64,000 nt of DNA. Source: an uncultured Eubacteriales bacterium (GTDB lineage Bacteria > Bacillota > Clostridia > Oscillospirales > Acutalibacteraceae). Made by a program: the position numbers and the translations under genes. The stretch is taken from NCBI GenBank assembly GCA_934486705.1, contig CAKSQS010000004.1, forward strand, positions 1 to 64,000, in the 5' to 3' direction. Below, in pieces: positions 8,993-18,082 of the stretch. Below the pieces are notes generated by a model that made no database searches, was not told where the DNA came from, and saw only the letters and a list, made by a program, of their open reading frames with translations. Within the stretch, counting starts at the first letter, position 1. Every line of letters starts with the position of its first letter.

Positions 8993-9689
8993 GGCTTGTT
9001 TTCACATCCTTTTTTAAAGCTTCCCATTTATCGGGGTTATTTACATAGTAAATGGGGCAAAGCTTACCCGTAACGTCGTAGTGGCGAATAACATTATCCC
9101 CCGAAAGCCCCGTTTCCTTTAAAAGCCAAGCGGTGAGCTTTACCACCGACGTATAGGTCGCGTCGTTAAACTTTCCCGTATCGTCGGGGTGGCACACCTC
9201 AATAGAAATAGTGTTCTTATTGCGTTCGTTGCTCGCCGCCGAGCGCTCCCAAAGCGGTAGGCACTGTATAATTTCGCCTTTAAGCCCCACCACAAAGTGC
9301 GAGCTTACCTCGGTATCGTCCTTATCGAAAAAATCGCGGTTGTTCTGCGCCGTAGTGCCGGGGTTGCCAACATAGTGTATTACAATATCCTTTATATCCT
9401 CAAGCTGCGTTCCCGTTCTTGCGGTCGTATGAACGTGAATTAACTGCGGGTCTATAAAATCGGGTATTTCAATTTTTTGCAGTCTTTCGGCTGCTGTCGT
9501 CTTCTTCGCCGTCGGGAAAGCCGCCGCATCTGCCCCGCGTGTGAAAATTCGCTTTATTCCTATGCCCGCGCCCACTATGCAGGCGGCAACAAGCACCGTG
9601 CATAAAAATCTTCTCGCTATTATTTTTCTTCTGCGTTTTTTGCGCCGTTCGTAATATGCGCGGCGTTTTCCGTAATTTTCCTCGTACAT
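8970..9689 (-). CDS. Membrane-anchored N-acetylmuramoyl-L-alanine amidase (Amidase_2)
   Basis: A 239-residue protein with a very basic N-terminus, one membrane anchor (about 29-45) and an extracellular Amidase_2 domain. Zinc ligands fit H105 in DIVIHYVG, H203 in IRHYDVTGKLCP, and C211 in the same motif. It should cleave the bond between N-acetylmuramic acid and L-alanine in peptidoglycan. The C-terminal motif is close to the PlyB/AmpD/CwlA group. It follows the sensor kinase gene by 43 bases and overlaps the TVP38 gene, so it is probably part of a four-gene transcript with the two-component system. A peptidoglycan-recognition role without activity is less likely because all ligands are present. 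Confidence 0.85.
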   Translation of the reverse strand: MYEENYGKRRAYYERRKKRRRKIIARRFLCTVLVAACIVGAGIGIKRIFTRGADAAAFPTAKKTTAAERLQKIEIPDFIDPQLIHVHTTARTGTQLEDIKDIVIHYVGNPGTTAQNNRDFFDKDDTEVSSHFVVGLKGEIIQCLPLWERSAASNERNKNTISIEVCHPDDTGKFNDATYTSVVKLTAWLLKETGLSGDNVIRHYDVTGKLCPIYYVNNPDKWEALKKDVKTSLAQLKEK

Positions 9690-9732
9690 TTTATCCCCGT
9701 CTCATACATTATAATCCGCTGCGCCTTAAAAC

Positions 9733-11625
9733 TCAAGGTGCATTTATCAAATCAAATTCCAGTGTAGCTTTAAACAAATCTCCGTCAATATCTATGTGCA
9801 TATTCCCGCCCTGCAATTCGGTAAGGCTGCGGGCTATTGAAAGCCCCAAGCCGCTGCCCTCGGTATTCCGCGAGGTATCGCCCCGCACAAAGCGCTCCAT
9901 AAGCTCATCGCCCGAAATATTAAGCGGATATTTCGATATATTTTTAAAGGTTATAACGGCTTTTCCGTTCCTTACGGTCAAATCCATATATACCCGCGTG
10001 CCGGGCAGCGAATATTTACATACATTCCCTGTAAGGTTTTCAAGCACGCGCCACAGATGCCGCCCGTCCGCCATAATTTTAACCGATGTATCGGGAACGG
10101 TAAGCACGGGGGTAAGCCCCGCGTTTTTAAGCCGCTCGTCAAATTCGCCCACCGTTTGCGAGAGTAAAACGCCAGCGTCGCACTCCGAAAGCTCCACCTT
10201 TAAGCTGCCGCTGGACGCCTTTGAAGCTTCCACTAAATCCTCAATCAGCTTTTTAAGGCGGCTCGACTGGCGGTCAAGCACAGCTACATATTCCTTTATT
10301 TTTTCGTTTTCGGGCTGCTCCTTTTTAATTAAATCAACGTAATTTATAATTGAGGTAAGCGGGGTTTTAATATCGTGCGAAACGTTGGTTATAAGCTCGG
10401 TGCGCATACGCTCGCTTTTCATTTTTTCATCCACCGCGTTCTGCATACCCGCGCTTATGTTGCTAAGGCTGCCGCAAAATTCACGAAATTCGGGGAACAT
10501 ATATGAGGTGTCGATTTTATAGTCAATATCCCCCTCGGCTATTTTTTCGCCGCCGTTTTTAATTCTTTGCAGCTGCACGGCGGCAAATATTATAAGCACC
10601 GCTATTGCAACCGCATTCAGACCCGCAAGAAACGCCAAAAACGCAATCGCCCCGACAGACAGGCAAACAGCCGCCACAAAGAAATCGAATATAAGCACCG
10701 CCGTGCAGATAAGCGCGGTTTTTTTTACAAGCGAAAGATTTGTGAAAACAACCCCTAAAAACCCGAAAACCCTTTTTAAACCGCACCACAATATGCGCAG
10801 CAGCTTATATATAACGTTGTTTTTTAAAAACGTTCCCGCTTTAATGCGCACCGCAAAGCTTACGGTGTAAAGCAGGGCGATAAAGTAATCAAGCGAGAAC
10901 ATTGCCGATAAAGCAATAAGCTGAATTTCGGCGCCGGCGTAAAGATTTTCCGCAATCGCAATGTTCAGCATACCTATAACTATTATGCAGACGGTAAGCA
11001 GATCAAAGGGTATTTTATCAAAAAACGATAGCTTTACGCTGCCGTCCGCCTGTCTGCCCGCCGCGGCATAAATAAATACCATAGTTAAAACAAATAAAAG
11101 CAGGGCGAGAAGACCTATAAATATAATGCTGTACCTTAGCGGGTACAAAAAATCCGTTGCTTTAAGGTATAAAAGATTGCTGTATGAAAGCGGGTAATTC
11201 TCCGCCGCGTAAACGGTAATATCCACATCGCCGATGTATTCCTCAATATAAACCTCATCAAGGCTTTCAACGGTTTTATGAACGCTCATATTTTTGAAAA
11301 CCGCTTTGCCTATATATTTTTGGTTTTCATAGGTGTTTATAAGCGTTTCGCCGGTTTCACCGTCCTGCACCGTAAAATAAGAGGTTGAAAAATTCTTCAA
11401 TTCCTCGGTGTTTTTTTCGCCGTAATATTCCGATATTCGGGCGGCGGTTTTGTAAAGAATACCGGCGTACTTTTCTTCCTCAATTTGCTCGGGGCTTTTG
11501 GTGTAAAACCGTTCGGAATACATAAACGCCCCCGCTAAAACACAGCCCGCAGTTAATACCGCAAACACAAACGAAAGAATTACCGCCGCGGTTTTTGCGG
11601 CAAGGCTGTATGTCAACCTTTTCAT
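9733..11625 (-). CDS. Multi-pass membrane sensor histidine kinase
   Basis: A 630-residue kinase. The N-terminus has a membrane segment, an extracellular loop of about 130 residues, and further membrane segments up to about residue 360. The phosphoacceptor is H417 in NVSHDIKTPLTSI. The ATPase domain shows ENLTGNVCKYS (N box, near 528-538) and the G2 box EGSGLGLSIARSL. It should autophosphorylate in response to an envelope signal and phosphorylate the regulator encoded upstream; the two genes overlap by one base (TAATG). The large multi-helix sensor resembles kinases of clostridial envelope-stress or antibiotic-resistance systems, but the ligand is unknown. Confidence 0.9.
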   Translation of the reverse strand: MKRLTYSLAAKTAAVILSFVFAVLTAGCVLAGAFMYSERFYTKSPEQIEEEKYAGILYKTAARISEYYGEKNTEELKNFSTSYFTVQDGETGETLINTYENQKYIGKAVFKNMSVHKTVESLDEVYIEEYIGDVDITVYAAENYPLSYSNLLYLKATDFLYPLRYSIIFIGLLALLLFVLTMVFIYAAAGRQADGSVKLSFFDKIPFDLLTVCIIVIGMLNIAIAENLYAGAEIQLIALSAMFSLDYFIALLYTVSFAVRIKAGTFLKNNVIYKLLRILWCGLKRVFGFLGVVFTNLSLVKKTALICTAVLIFDFFVAAVCLSVGAIAFLAFLAGLNAVAIAVLIIFAAVQLQRIKNGGEKIAEGDIDYKIDTSYMFPEFREFCGSLSNISAGMQNAVDEKMKSERMRTELITNVSHDIKTPLTSIINYVDLIKKEQPENEKIKEYVAVLDRQSSRLKKLIEDLVEASKASSGSLKVELSECDAGVLLSQTVGEFDERLKNAGLTPVLTVPDTSVKIMADGRHLWRVLENLTGNVCKYSLPGTRVYMDLTVRNGKAVITFKNISKYPLNISGDELMERFVRGDTSRNTEGSGLGLSIARSLTELQGGNMHIDIDGDLFKATLEFDLINAP

Positions 11626-12323
11626 TATTTATCACCTTTTTCAAGCTTGTAGCCGTGCGCCCAAACCACCTTTAAATACTTAGGCTCGGAGGGGTTTATT
11701 TCTATTTTTTCGCGCAGGTGGCGAATATGCACCGCAACCGTGCTTTCCGCGCCGAATGCGTCGCCGCCCCACACGCTTTCATATATTTCTTTTGGGGAAA
11801 GCACCGCTCCCGCGTTTTTCATAAGCAGCTTTAAAATTTCAAACTCGGTAGGGGTAAGCGATACCTCCTCGCCGTCCGAAAAGACCTGCTTTGTTTTATC
11901 GTTAAGCTCTATTCCGCCCACGGTGTAGCCGTCCTCTTTTTTTGCGCTGCCGCCGCCTAACTGCATATACCGCCGCAGCTGCGAGCGCACCCGCGCTATA
12001 ACCTCAACGGGGTTGAACGGCTTTGTAATGTAATCGTCCGCGCCCACGTTAAGCCCTAAAATTTTATCGGTATCCTCACCCTTGGCGGTAAGCAGAATTA
12101 CGGGTATATTGGAAATTTCGCGGATTTTCAGCATTGCCGTAATTCCGTCGCATTCGGGCATCATTATATCCATTAAGCACAGCTGAACCGCGTTATTCTT
12201 TACCGCCTCTATCGCCTCGTTGCCGTTGTACGCCGCAACCGTGGCGTAGCCCTCCGCCTCCAAATAAATCTTCAAAGCGGATACAATATCGCGTTCGTCG
12301 TCGCAAATTAAAATGTTATACAT
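11625..12323 (-). CDS. OmpR-family response regulator
   Basis: A 232-residue regulator. The receiver domain has the acidic pair D8-D9, phospho-acceptor D52 in CLMDIMMPECDG and the switch lysine near 101 in DDYITKPFNP. The C-terminal winged helix (about 130-232) has the usual SLTPTEFEILKLL and TVAVHIRHLREKIE segments. It should bind direct-repeat DNA when phosphorylated by the partner kinase. An upstream TTG would add six residues; the ATG at 12323 is preferred because GGGAG lies at the right distance. Three TTAAGA boxes upstream are candidate target sites. Confidence 0.92.
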   Translation of the reverse strand: MYNILICDDERDIVSALKIYLEAEGYATVAAYNGNEAIEAVKNNAVQLCLMDIMMPECDGITAMLKIREISNIPVILLTAKGEDTDKILGLNVGADDYITKPFNPVEVIARVRSQLRRYMQLGGGSAKKEDGYTVGGIELNDKTKQVFSDGEEVSLTPTEFEILKLLMKNAGAVLSPKEIYESVWGGDAFGAESTVAVHIRHLREKIEINPSEPKYLKVVWAHGYKLEKGDK

Positions 12324-12363
12324 TCTCTCCCGACCTTTCAACTATATTGTAACAGATTATATA

Positions 12364-12403
12364 TTAAGAATAAAGTCACAAAATTATTAAGATTTCTTTA
12401 AGA
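12364..12403. promoter_or_regulatory. TTAAGA direct-repeat boxes, candidate response-regulator site
   Basis: TTAAGA occurs at 12364-12369, 12387-12392 and 12398-12403. The last two are 11 bases apart and the first is 23 bases before the second, roughly two helical turns. Eleven-base direct repeats are the usual target form for OmpR/PhoB regulators. The boxes lie between the divergent regulator and Xer genes, so either or both may be controlled. This region is AT-rich, so chance is not excluded. Confidence 0.4.
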
Positions 12404-12407
12404 ACAC

Positions 12408-12436
12408 TTGAAACACCCTTAAATAAATGATATATT
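12408..12436 (+). promoter_or_regulatory. Sigma-A promoter of the Xer recombinase gene
   Basis: TTGAAA (12408-12413), a 17-base spacer, and TATATT (12431-12436). The predicted start lies only a few bases before the GGCGGTG ribosome site at 12444, giving a very short leader. Confidence 0.7.
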
Positions 12437-12456
12437 AAAAGCAGGCGGTGATACAT

Positions 12457-13443
12457 ATGCGGATGGATATTTTAAGCGAATGCCCCGATTTTATTCGTGA
12501 TTTTTTAACCTACAATGAAATTATAAAGGGAAAATCCTCAAAATCGGTAGAGCAGTATTATTCCGATTTACGCACGTTTTTCAGGTATATTCTGCTTGTA
12601 CGCGGTAAAGCGCCGCAGGGTATTCCTTTTAATAAAATCGATATATCGGGCGCGGATATTGAGCTTCTGCGCTCGGTAGCCGTTTCCGACCTTTACGGCT
12701 TTATGGTCTACTGCAAGGAAGAGCTGAAAAACAACACCGCCACGCGCGCTCGAAAAACCTCAACGCTGCGCCTGTTTTTTAAATATATGTCGGTGCAGAC
12801 GCATAGGGTAGACAGTAACCCCGCCGACCTTTTGGAAGCGCCGAAAATAAAGCAATCGCTGCCGAAACACTTGTCGCTTGAAGATTCACTGGAGCTTTTA
12901 AACTCGGTGGACGGCGAAAACGAGCGGCGCGACTACTGCATTTTAACAATATTTTTAAATTGCGGGCTGCGGCTTTCCGAGCTTTGCGGGCTTAATTTAT
13001 CCGATATAACGTCCGACGGCACTATGACCGTGACCGGCAAGGGCAACAAGGAGCGTATGGTTTACCTTAACGATTCCTGCAAAACGGCGATAAAGCGCTA
13101 CCTTGAGGTGCGCCCGCACGAGGGGCTGACAGCGGACAGCAAAAACGCGCTTTTTATAAGCCGCAACCATAAGCGCATAAGCCCGCGCACGGTTGAGCAT
13201 ATAGTATCCGAATATATAGAAAAAGCGGGGCTCGGCGGCAAGGGGCTTTCCACCCACAAGCTGCGCCACACCGCCGCCACGCTTATGTATCAGCACGGGC
13301 ACGTGGATATTAGGGTGCTTAAAGATATTTTGGGCCATGCAAACCTCGGCACGACCCAAATTTACACCCACGTTTCCGATGAGCAGATAAAATCCGCAAT
13401 CGATTCAAACCCGCTTTCCTCTGTAAAGAATAAGGCAAAATAA
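12457..13443 (+). CDS. XerC/XerD-type tyrosine recombinase
   Basis: A 328-residue integrase-family recombinase with the N-terminal SAM-like core-binding domain (about 10-115) and the catalytic domain (about 135-320). The full catalytic set is present: R172 in GLRLSELCGL, K195 in TGKGNKER, H267 and R270 in STHKLRHTAATL, H294 in LGHANLGTT, and nucleophile Y303 in QIYTHV. Size and sequence fit chromosomal Xer proteins, which resolve chromosome dimers at dif, rather than phage integrases. The chosen ATG has GGCGGTG six bases upstream; a GTG nine bases earlier lies inside that ribosome site. No convincing dif-like site was seen nearby. Confidence 0.88.
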   Translation: MRMDILSECPDFIRDFLTYNEIIKGKSSKSVEQYYSDLRTFFRYILLVRGKAPQGIPFNKIDISGADIELLRSVAVSDLYGFMVYCKEELKNNTATRARKTSTLRLFFKYMSVQTHRVDSNPADLLEAPKIKQSLPKHLSLEDSLELLNSVDGENERRDYCILTIFLNCGLRLSELCGLNLSDITSDGTMTVTGKGNKERMVYLNDSCKTAIKRYLEVRPHEGLTADSKNALFISRNHKRISPRTVEHIVSEYIEKAGLGGKGLSTHKLRHTAATLMYQHGHVDIRVLKDILGHANLGTTQIYTHVSDEQIKSAIDSNPLSSVKNKAK

Positions 13444-13469
13444 TAGGTATTAAATCTAACATCTAAAAA

Positions 13470-13504
13470 CGCACCCCCGAAGGCTTAAAGCCCTCGGGGG
13501 TGCA
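13470..13504. terminator. Bidirectional terminator between xer and the zinc-ribbon gene
   Basis: GCACCCCCGAaGGCTT and AAGCCcTCGGGGGTGC form a long GC-rich stem with a very small loop, between two convergent genes. A-rich sequence on the left and T-rich sequence on the right let it act in both directions. Confidence 0.85.
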
Positions 13505-13511
13505 TAAGTTT

Positions 13512-13820
13512 TTATTCTTCTGTTGTTTCTGCGGCTTCGCCGTTTCCTTCTTCTTTCATTTTCGCAAAGCACTCGCTGCAATATACGGGGCGATCGTCGC
13601 GCGGGATGAACGGTACCTTTGCAACGCCTCCGCAAGCGGCACATACTGCCTCGTGCATTTCTCTCGGAGCTCTGCCGGCATTTTTGCGCTTATCGCGGCA
13701 GGGCTTACAGCGCTGCGGTTCGTTTACAAAGCCTTTGGATTCGTAAAACTCCTGTTCTCTTGCAGTGAATACGAATTCCTCGCCGCAATCCTTGCAAACT
13801 AACGTCTTGTCTTCAAACAT
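13512..13820 (-). CDS. Double zinc-ribbon protein (zf-trcl, CxxC-x17-CxxC)
   Basis: A 102-residue cytosolic protein with four CxxC pairs: C9/C12 with C38/C41, and C60/C63 with C81/C84. The second pair has exactly 17 residues between the knuckles, which matches the CxxC-x17-CxxC family; the first matches the probable zinc-ribbon family. The tail is acidic and likely disordered. Function is not established for these families; nucleic acid binding is plausible. It has a GAGAGGTAG ribosome site. It is monocistronic as far as can be seen. Confidence 0.8.
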   Translation of the reverse strand: MFEDKTLVCKDCGEEFVFTAREQEFYESKGFVNEPQRCKPCRDKRKNAGRAPREMHEAVCAACGGVAKVPFIPRDDRPVYCSECFAKMKEEGNGEAAETTEE

Positions 13821-13933
13821 GTTTTCTACCTCTCTGATGATTATTTTAGCCCCGGACGGAATTGCACCGACATCTTTGGTTTCAACGCTCTGCTTTAAGC
13901 TACATGGGCATATTTATAAAAAGGGGAAAGGTT

Positions 13934-14509
13934 TTATTTCCCCTGTTTATCCTTTAATTTTCTGCGTATCCGCATAAGCGCGTTATTTACCGATTTTTCG
14001 GAAATACCGAGCTCGTCCGCAATATCTATGTACCTTTTTCCCGAAAGAAAAAGCTGCAATACCGCAAATTCCAAGCCCGAAAGCTCAAGGCGGATATTGT
14101 GGGTGAGCGCCTTGTAAGCCTCTTTATCGAAAAATATCTTTTCGGGGCTGTTGCAATCGGGAATGCTTACGTCCTCAATCGGCTCTAAAAGCTCTTCGGG
14201 AATATTCTTCTTCCTGTTCGCCCTTTTTACAAGGTCCGTAACCGCGCGCTTAATGCAAAGCGAGGCAAAGGAAGAAAATGCGGATCTTTCCTTATCGTAA
14301 TCCTTTATCGCCGAATATAGGGCAAGGCTCGCTTCCTGCGATGCGTCCTCGCGCTCGCTTTCGCGGCAATATTTTCCGACATAATAGCCTATCTGCTTTT
14401 CATATCGCCCGAAAATTACCGGTATAAGCTCATAGTTACCGCCGCGTATTTGCGCGACGATTTCCTCGTCTGACACGTTCTTGTAATTTTCGACAAAAAT
14501 ATTCCTCAT
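13934..14509 (-). CDS. RNA polymerase sigma factor, SigH (Spo0H)-like
   Basis: A 191-residue sigma-70 family protein with only regions 2 and 4. Region 2 shows REDASQEASLALYSAIKDYD and SFASLCIKRAVTDLVKRA. Region 4 shows LSGLEFAVLQLFLSGKRYIDIADELGISEKSVNNALMR in pieces, a clear helix-turn-helix. The layout and length match the sporulation/stationary-phase sigma-H family rather than ECF factors. It could control competence- or transition-phase genes, but no sporulation genes lie in the window. No anti-sigma factor gene is adjacent, which also fits SigH. Confidence 0.8.
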   Translation of the reverse strand: MRNIFVENYKNVSDEEIVAQIRGGNYELIPVIFGRYEKQIGYYVGKYCRESEREDASQEASLALYSAIKDYDKERSAFSSFASLCIKRAVTDLVKRANRKKNIPEELLEPIEDVSIPDCNSPEKIFFDKEAYKALTHNIRLELSGLEFAVLQLFLSGKRYIDIADELGISEKSVNNALMRIRRKLKDKQGK

Positions 14510-14540
14510 TGTTGCACCGACATAGTATTACTTGCTTAAT

Positions 14541-14569
14541 ATAATACCCTATAATTTTTCAAAAGTCAA
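14541..14569 (-). promoter_or_regulatory. Promoter of the SigH-like gene
   Basis: On the minus strand TTGACT (14564-14569), 17 bases, TATTAT (14541-14546), about 30 bases before the ATG at 14509. The gene thus appears to be transcribed by the vegetative sigma factor. Confidence 0.75.
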
Positions 14570-14673
14570 GAAAAAAATTGTAATTTCTCGTAAATTTTGG
14601 CAAATTGTGAAAATAAACAAAAATAGCTTCGACTTTTTAACAAATAACCGTTGTGATTTTTCACAAAATTACG

Positions 14674-16317
14674 TTAATTTACTTTATTTGCAATTACTAC
14701 CGCCTGTTTACCGAGCTCGTTGTAGCGCCTTTCGGCAAGCCCTTTTGAGTATTTCACCGTCTTACCTACGTACGGATCGTTAAAATAGCAGCTTTCACCG
14801 TCGTACCCTATAAGCAGCATACAGTGCTCGTTTGCCGGCCAGGTAAAGTCTGTTCCGTCCTCCAAGCGCCATTTTGCCGAGGGGTAGGTATCCATCATTG
14901 AAATCGTGACCCAGGTTATAACCGGCATATTGCGGGATACATAGGTTTGGCAAAGCTCGTCCAATTCCTTGCCCGTAGCGTTTATAACCGCCCCTTTTTC
15001 ACCGAGACAGTTAGACAGCGCCTTTGCAATAACCGGAGCAAAGCAGCCGTAGCCGCCCGCCGAGCTCGGCGTGCCTATAAAGGTTTTATTCGGGTCAGGG
15101 CCGTAGCGCACGCCGTCCACTTCCTTAAAACTGTTGCTTTGCGGCAAATATTTATCAATAAACTGCCCCGCCGATATATTATATCCCGCGTATCTCAGCG
15201 CCATTACCGTGCTTACCGTTTCGCAGCCTGTGGGGTATTCGGGCTTTTGCGAAAATATCGGCACATTTTTTATAATATGGCTTTCGGTTGTCTTGTCCGT
15301 TCCGCTGCTTTCGTCCGCTTTAGCGTTCACTTCGCCCTTTACCTGCTGCTTTTCAATACCGTTAATATCATATATACCGAAGTTAAAATCTTCCTCGCCC
15401 TTTTCGGTTACAATAAGCCGTCCGTTATCATCACCCGAGCAGTTCAGAAAAGTTCCCTTGGGTCTTATTTCACGGAAAGCGCCGTCTCCCGCACCGTATA
15501 TGCGCAAAATATCCGCGCCGTCCTCGGAAAGGCAGGTTACCGCCCCGCTCTGTATAACATTGACCGCACTCTCGTTTATGCTGCGGCGGTATATTTTTTC
15601 GGTTTTGTCGGCGTGCTTTCCGTCTATATACAAAAGCTCTCTGCCCGTGCCGTAGCCCACGCCGCCGTTTTTGGTGGCAAGGCTTATGTCCGTTGAATCA
15701 AACGTGGTTATAAGCAGCTTTTTCCGTGTGTTTACCGAAAGCATACCGCTGACGCCCACGCTTATATAAAAAGCTTGGTCGCTGTAGCCTGCGGCTTCCG
15801 CGTTGTCAATAAACTTGCCCGTGGCATGCTCTTTTCCGCCCGAAAGCTCGTGAAGGCGTACCTCCCGTGTATCGGGCGACGCATACATTAAATACTTTCC
15901 GTCATAGCTGACATATGAGGTCACGAAAAAATCCGCGTCGGTTTTTATTTCGGAATTATAGGTCTCTTTACCCGAAAAATCAAAAAAACGAACGGTTTTG
16001 TTTAATTCATCCACCGCAAAAAAGCCGTTTTTAAGATTTCCCGTTCTGAAAACGCCGTTTCCGAGTTTCACCCTTGCGGTTTCCTTTTTCCTTGTCAATG
16101 AATAAATAACTACGGTAATATCCGCCGCGTCAAGCCCGGGGTTTATCATATCTATTTTGGCATAATCGCCGTTCAGCTCCGCCGATGCGGTTTCCGTTTC
16201 GGCTTTAAGGCTGAAATCGGCATTTTTAACCGTTGCGGAATTTTTTCCGAAACAGGCGGAAAACAATAAACATATAAGCGCCGCGCACAAAATCAGTGCC
16301 GTACATTTCCTTTTCAT
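14674..16317 (-). CDS. Lipoprotein with C-terminal C39-like cysteine peptidase domain
   Basis: A 547-residue secreted lipoprotein: signal peptide with lipobox FSAC, lipidated at C22. Residues about 60-330 look like a series of beta repeats resembling a WD/propeller-like sensor fold. The C-terminal domain (about 348-547) is a Peptidase_C39_2-type papain-like domain, with C365 in PTGCETVSTV and H498 in WPANEHCMLLIGY as the catalytic pair, followed by FNDPYVG. C39-like domains outside bacteriocin exporters are thought to cut peptides or wall cross-links. It lies downstream of the GH25 lysozyme lipoprotein with a hairpin between them. Substrate unknown. Confidence 0.8.
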   Translation of the reverse strand: MKRKCTALILCAALICLLFSACFGKNSATVKNADFSLKAETETASAELNGDYAKIDMINPGLDAADITVVIYSLTRKKETARVKLGNGVFRTGNLKNGFFAVDELNKTVRFFDFSGKETYNSEIKTDADFFVTSYVSYDGKYLMYASPDTREVRLHELSGGKEHATGKFIDNAEAAGYSDQAFYISVGVSGMLSVNTRKKLLITTFDSTDISLATKNGGVGYGTGRELLYIDGKHADKTEKIYRRSINESAVNVIQSGAVTCLSEDGADILRIYGAGDGAFREIRPKGTFLNCSGDDNGRLIVTEKGEEDFNFGIYDINGIEKQQVKGEVNAKADESSGTDKTTESHIIKNVPIFSQKPEYPTGCETVSTVMALRYAGYNISAGQFIDKYLPQSNSFKEVDGVRYGPDPNKTFIGTPSSAGGYGCFAPVIAKALSNCLGEKGAVINATGKELDELCQTYVSRNMPVITWVTISMMDTYPSAKWRLEDGTDFTWPANEHCMLLIGYDGESCYFNDPYVGKTVKYSKGLAERRYNELGKQAVVIANKVN

Positions 16318-16341
16318 TTTTTTGCTCCTCTTTCATAAACA

Positions 16342-16375
16342 CCCCTTTCCGACTGCGGTAAATGTCGAAAAGGGG
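16342..16375. other. Hairpin between the lysozyme and peptidase genes
   Basis: CCCCTTTCCGAC and GTCGAAAAGGGG pair over 12 positions with one mismatch around a 10-base loop. It lies 25 bases before the peptidase start on the minus strand. The run of T after it is short, so it could be a weak terminator, a processing site or a translation control element. Confidence 0.45.
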
Positions 16376-16391
16376 CTCTTTATAAATATTT

Positions 16392-18026
16392 TTAACTGTT
16401 TGATTTATTATATTCTTCCTCGGTAATAAGCATACTCGAAACGGCATAAAGAGTCTGCCCGTTGTAGGAAAGGCGAGTCCAGCCCTTGCCGCCGTTGGTT
16501 GCAAGGCGTTCGGCAAATTCGCCTTTTTTCAGCTGACAAACCACATTATCCTCCTTGCCGTTCGGCGAAGAGCGCAGATTAACCGTATCCTTTGCGGTCA
16601 CTCTGCCTGCCGCAGCGGTAAATTCATCAGCCGCGCTCGGCGTTTCACTGCTCGCCGCAGGCTGCTTTACCTCGGTTGTGAGCAGGCTTGTTTTGGCGTA
16701 CACCGTTTGCCCGTTATATAAAAGCCTTGTCCAGCCCTTTGGGCTTTCGCCCGTTTTTTCCACAAACTCGCCGTTTTTAATGGTAGCTATCAGCTTTCCG
16801 TCGGTCGAAGGCTCGGCGCGCAGGTTTGTTTCGTCCTTAGCCGTAACCTTTCCCGCAGCGGCGGTAAAGCCGTCGTCGGGCTTACTTTCAGGCGCTTTTG
16901 CGCTTAAATCTGTGGTTAAATAGCTCGTTATGGCATAAACCGTTTTGCCGTTGTAATTTATCTTGGACCAACCGTTTGAGCCTATGCCCGTGCGGTTTAA
17001 AACCGTTCCGTTTTTAATATTTGCCGCAACGTCGCTCTTTGTGGTGGCGGCGGTGCGCAAATTCACCTCAATTTTAGGGGTGACCTTATCGTTTGCGGCG
17101 GTATAAATTCCGTCTTCCTTGCTCGGCGCGGCGGCATTTTCGGGTCTTGCCGATTTATTTTTCGGCTCTGCCTTTTGCCTTGTAAAATATGCCACCGACA
17201 TATCCACATTGCCCTCAATTCCCGCAACCGTGCCGTTATCGGTGTATTGCCACATATCGTACTTGCCGGAATAATCGGGGTGGGCGGTTTTGGGGTAAGG
17301 CTCTGCCGGGTAGCGCGCAACCCAAACGGAAAAGGCGTTTTCAAGCCTTTCGGTATCCCAGTAAGCAGAGCCGGACAGCTCCTTTACAGAGGAATACAGC
17401 ATACCCTCATAGCCATTTGACTTTATACGGTTAATAAAAGCCAAAGCGTTATTTGTGCGCTGCGTATTTGTAACGCCGTACATTCGGCTGTCCGAATCTC
17501 TGAAGCCCTCGCAATCGTATACCACGGGGTAAGAAACCGAGTAGCCCGCAACAGCGGCGGCGGTAAAATCGGCTTCCTCCACCGCCTCTTTTTCGGAAAG
17601 CGCGGTCGAGAAGAAATAAACCCCGCAAAGCACCCCCGCCTTTTCCGCCTGCTGCAAATTATAGTCGGCGGCGGAGTCCTTATAAATCGTTCCGTTTTCT
17701 CCGCGAAAGCCTATTCTTATAATCGCAAAATCTATGCCGCTTTTTTTAACGCCGGTCCAGTCTATTTTGCCCTGCCATTTTGAAACGTCTATGCCGTTTG
17801 CCATACCCTCTTTAACGGTAAGGCTTTCAGCATCTGCTTTCGCACCTTTTTCATCGGTAATATCGGCGTTTTCGGGGTCTTGCTTATCGTCCGCAGTCTG
17901 CCCCTTTACGGTTGAAACCGCAGGAACAGACGAGCTCTCGGCTGCTTTCTTTTTGCAGCCGCAGGCAGAAATAAGAAAGGCAAACACCGCCAAAAGGCAT
18001 AAAATATTCCTTGATTTTAACTTCAT
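16392..18026 (-). CDS. GH25 lysozyme lipoprotein with three SH3 domains
   Basis: A 544-residue lipoprotein with lipobox ISAC lipidated at C22, and a low-complexity linker. The GH25 muramidase domain spans about 76-275, with catalytic-face D80 in NGIDVSKWQGKIDW and the later DCEG and DMWQYTDNG motifs. Three bacterial SH3 domains follow (about 305-370, 383-445 and 465-535), each carrying a VNLR/TNLR...GWTRLSYNG-type pattern. It should cut the glycan backbone of peptidoglycan while anchored to the outer membrane leaflet. The ribosome site is GGAGGGG. The SH3 units are diverged from each other, so the array is not a recent expansion. Confidence 0.9.
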   Translation of the reverse strand: MKLKSRNILCLLAVFAFLISACGCKKKAAESSSVPAVSTVKGQTADDKQDPENADITDEKGAKADAESLTVKEGMANGIDVSKWQGKIDWTGVKKSGIDFAIIRIGFRGENGTIYKDSAADYNLQQAEKAGVLCGVYFFSTALSEKEAVEEADFTAAAVAGYSVSYPVVYDCEGFRDSDSRMYGVTNTQRTNNALAFINRIKSNGYEGMLYSSVKELSGSAYWDTERLENAFSVWVARYPAEPYPKTAHPDYSGKYDMWQYTDNGTVAGIEGNVDMSVAYFTRQKAEPKNKSARPENAAAPSKEDGIYTAANDKVTPKIEVNLRTAATTKSDVAANIKNGTVLNRTGIGSNGWSKINYNGKTVYAITSYLTTDLSAKAPESKPDDGFTAAAGKVTAKDETNLRAEPSTDGKLIATIKNGEFVEKTGESPKGWTRLLYNGQTVYAKTSLLTTEVKQPAASSETPSAADEFTAAAGRVTAKDTVNLRSSPNGKEDNVVCQLKKGEFAERLATNGGKGWTRLSYNGQTLYAVSSMLITEEEYNKSNS

Positions 18027-18082
18027 AACCGCGTCCCCTCCATATATACAACAAAAAAGCGGTAAAAAGGGTTACAAAAAAA

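Noticed and set aside
12340..12447. dif site next to the Xer gene
   Set aside because: No 28-base sequence with the two expected XerC/XerD arm motifs around a 6-base centre was recognised; the region is simply AT-rich.
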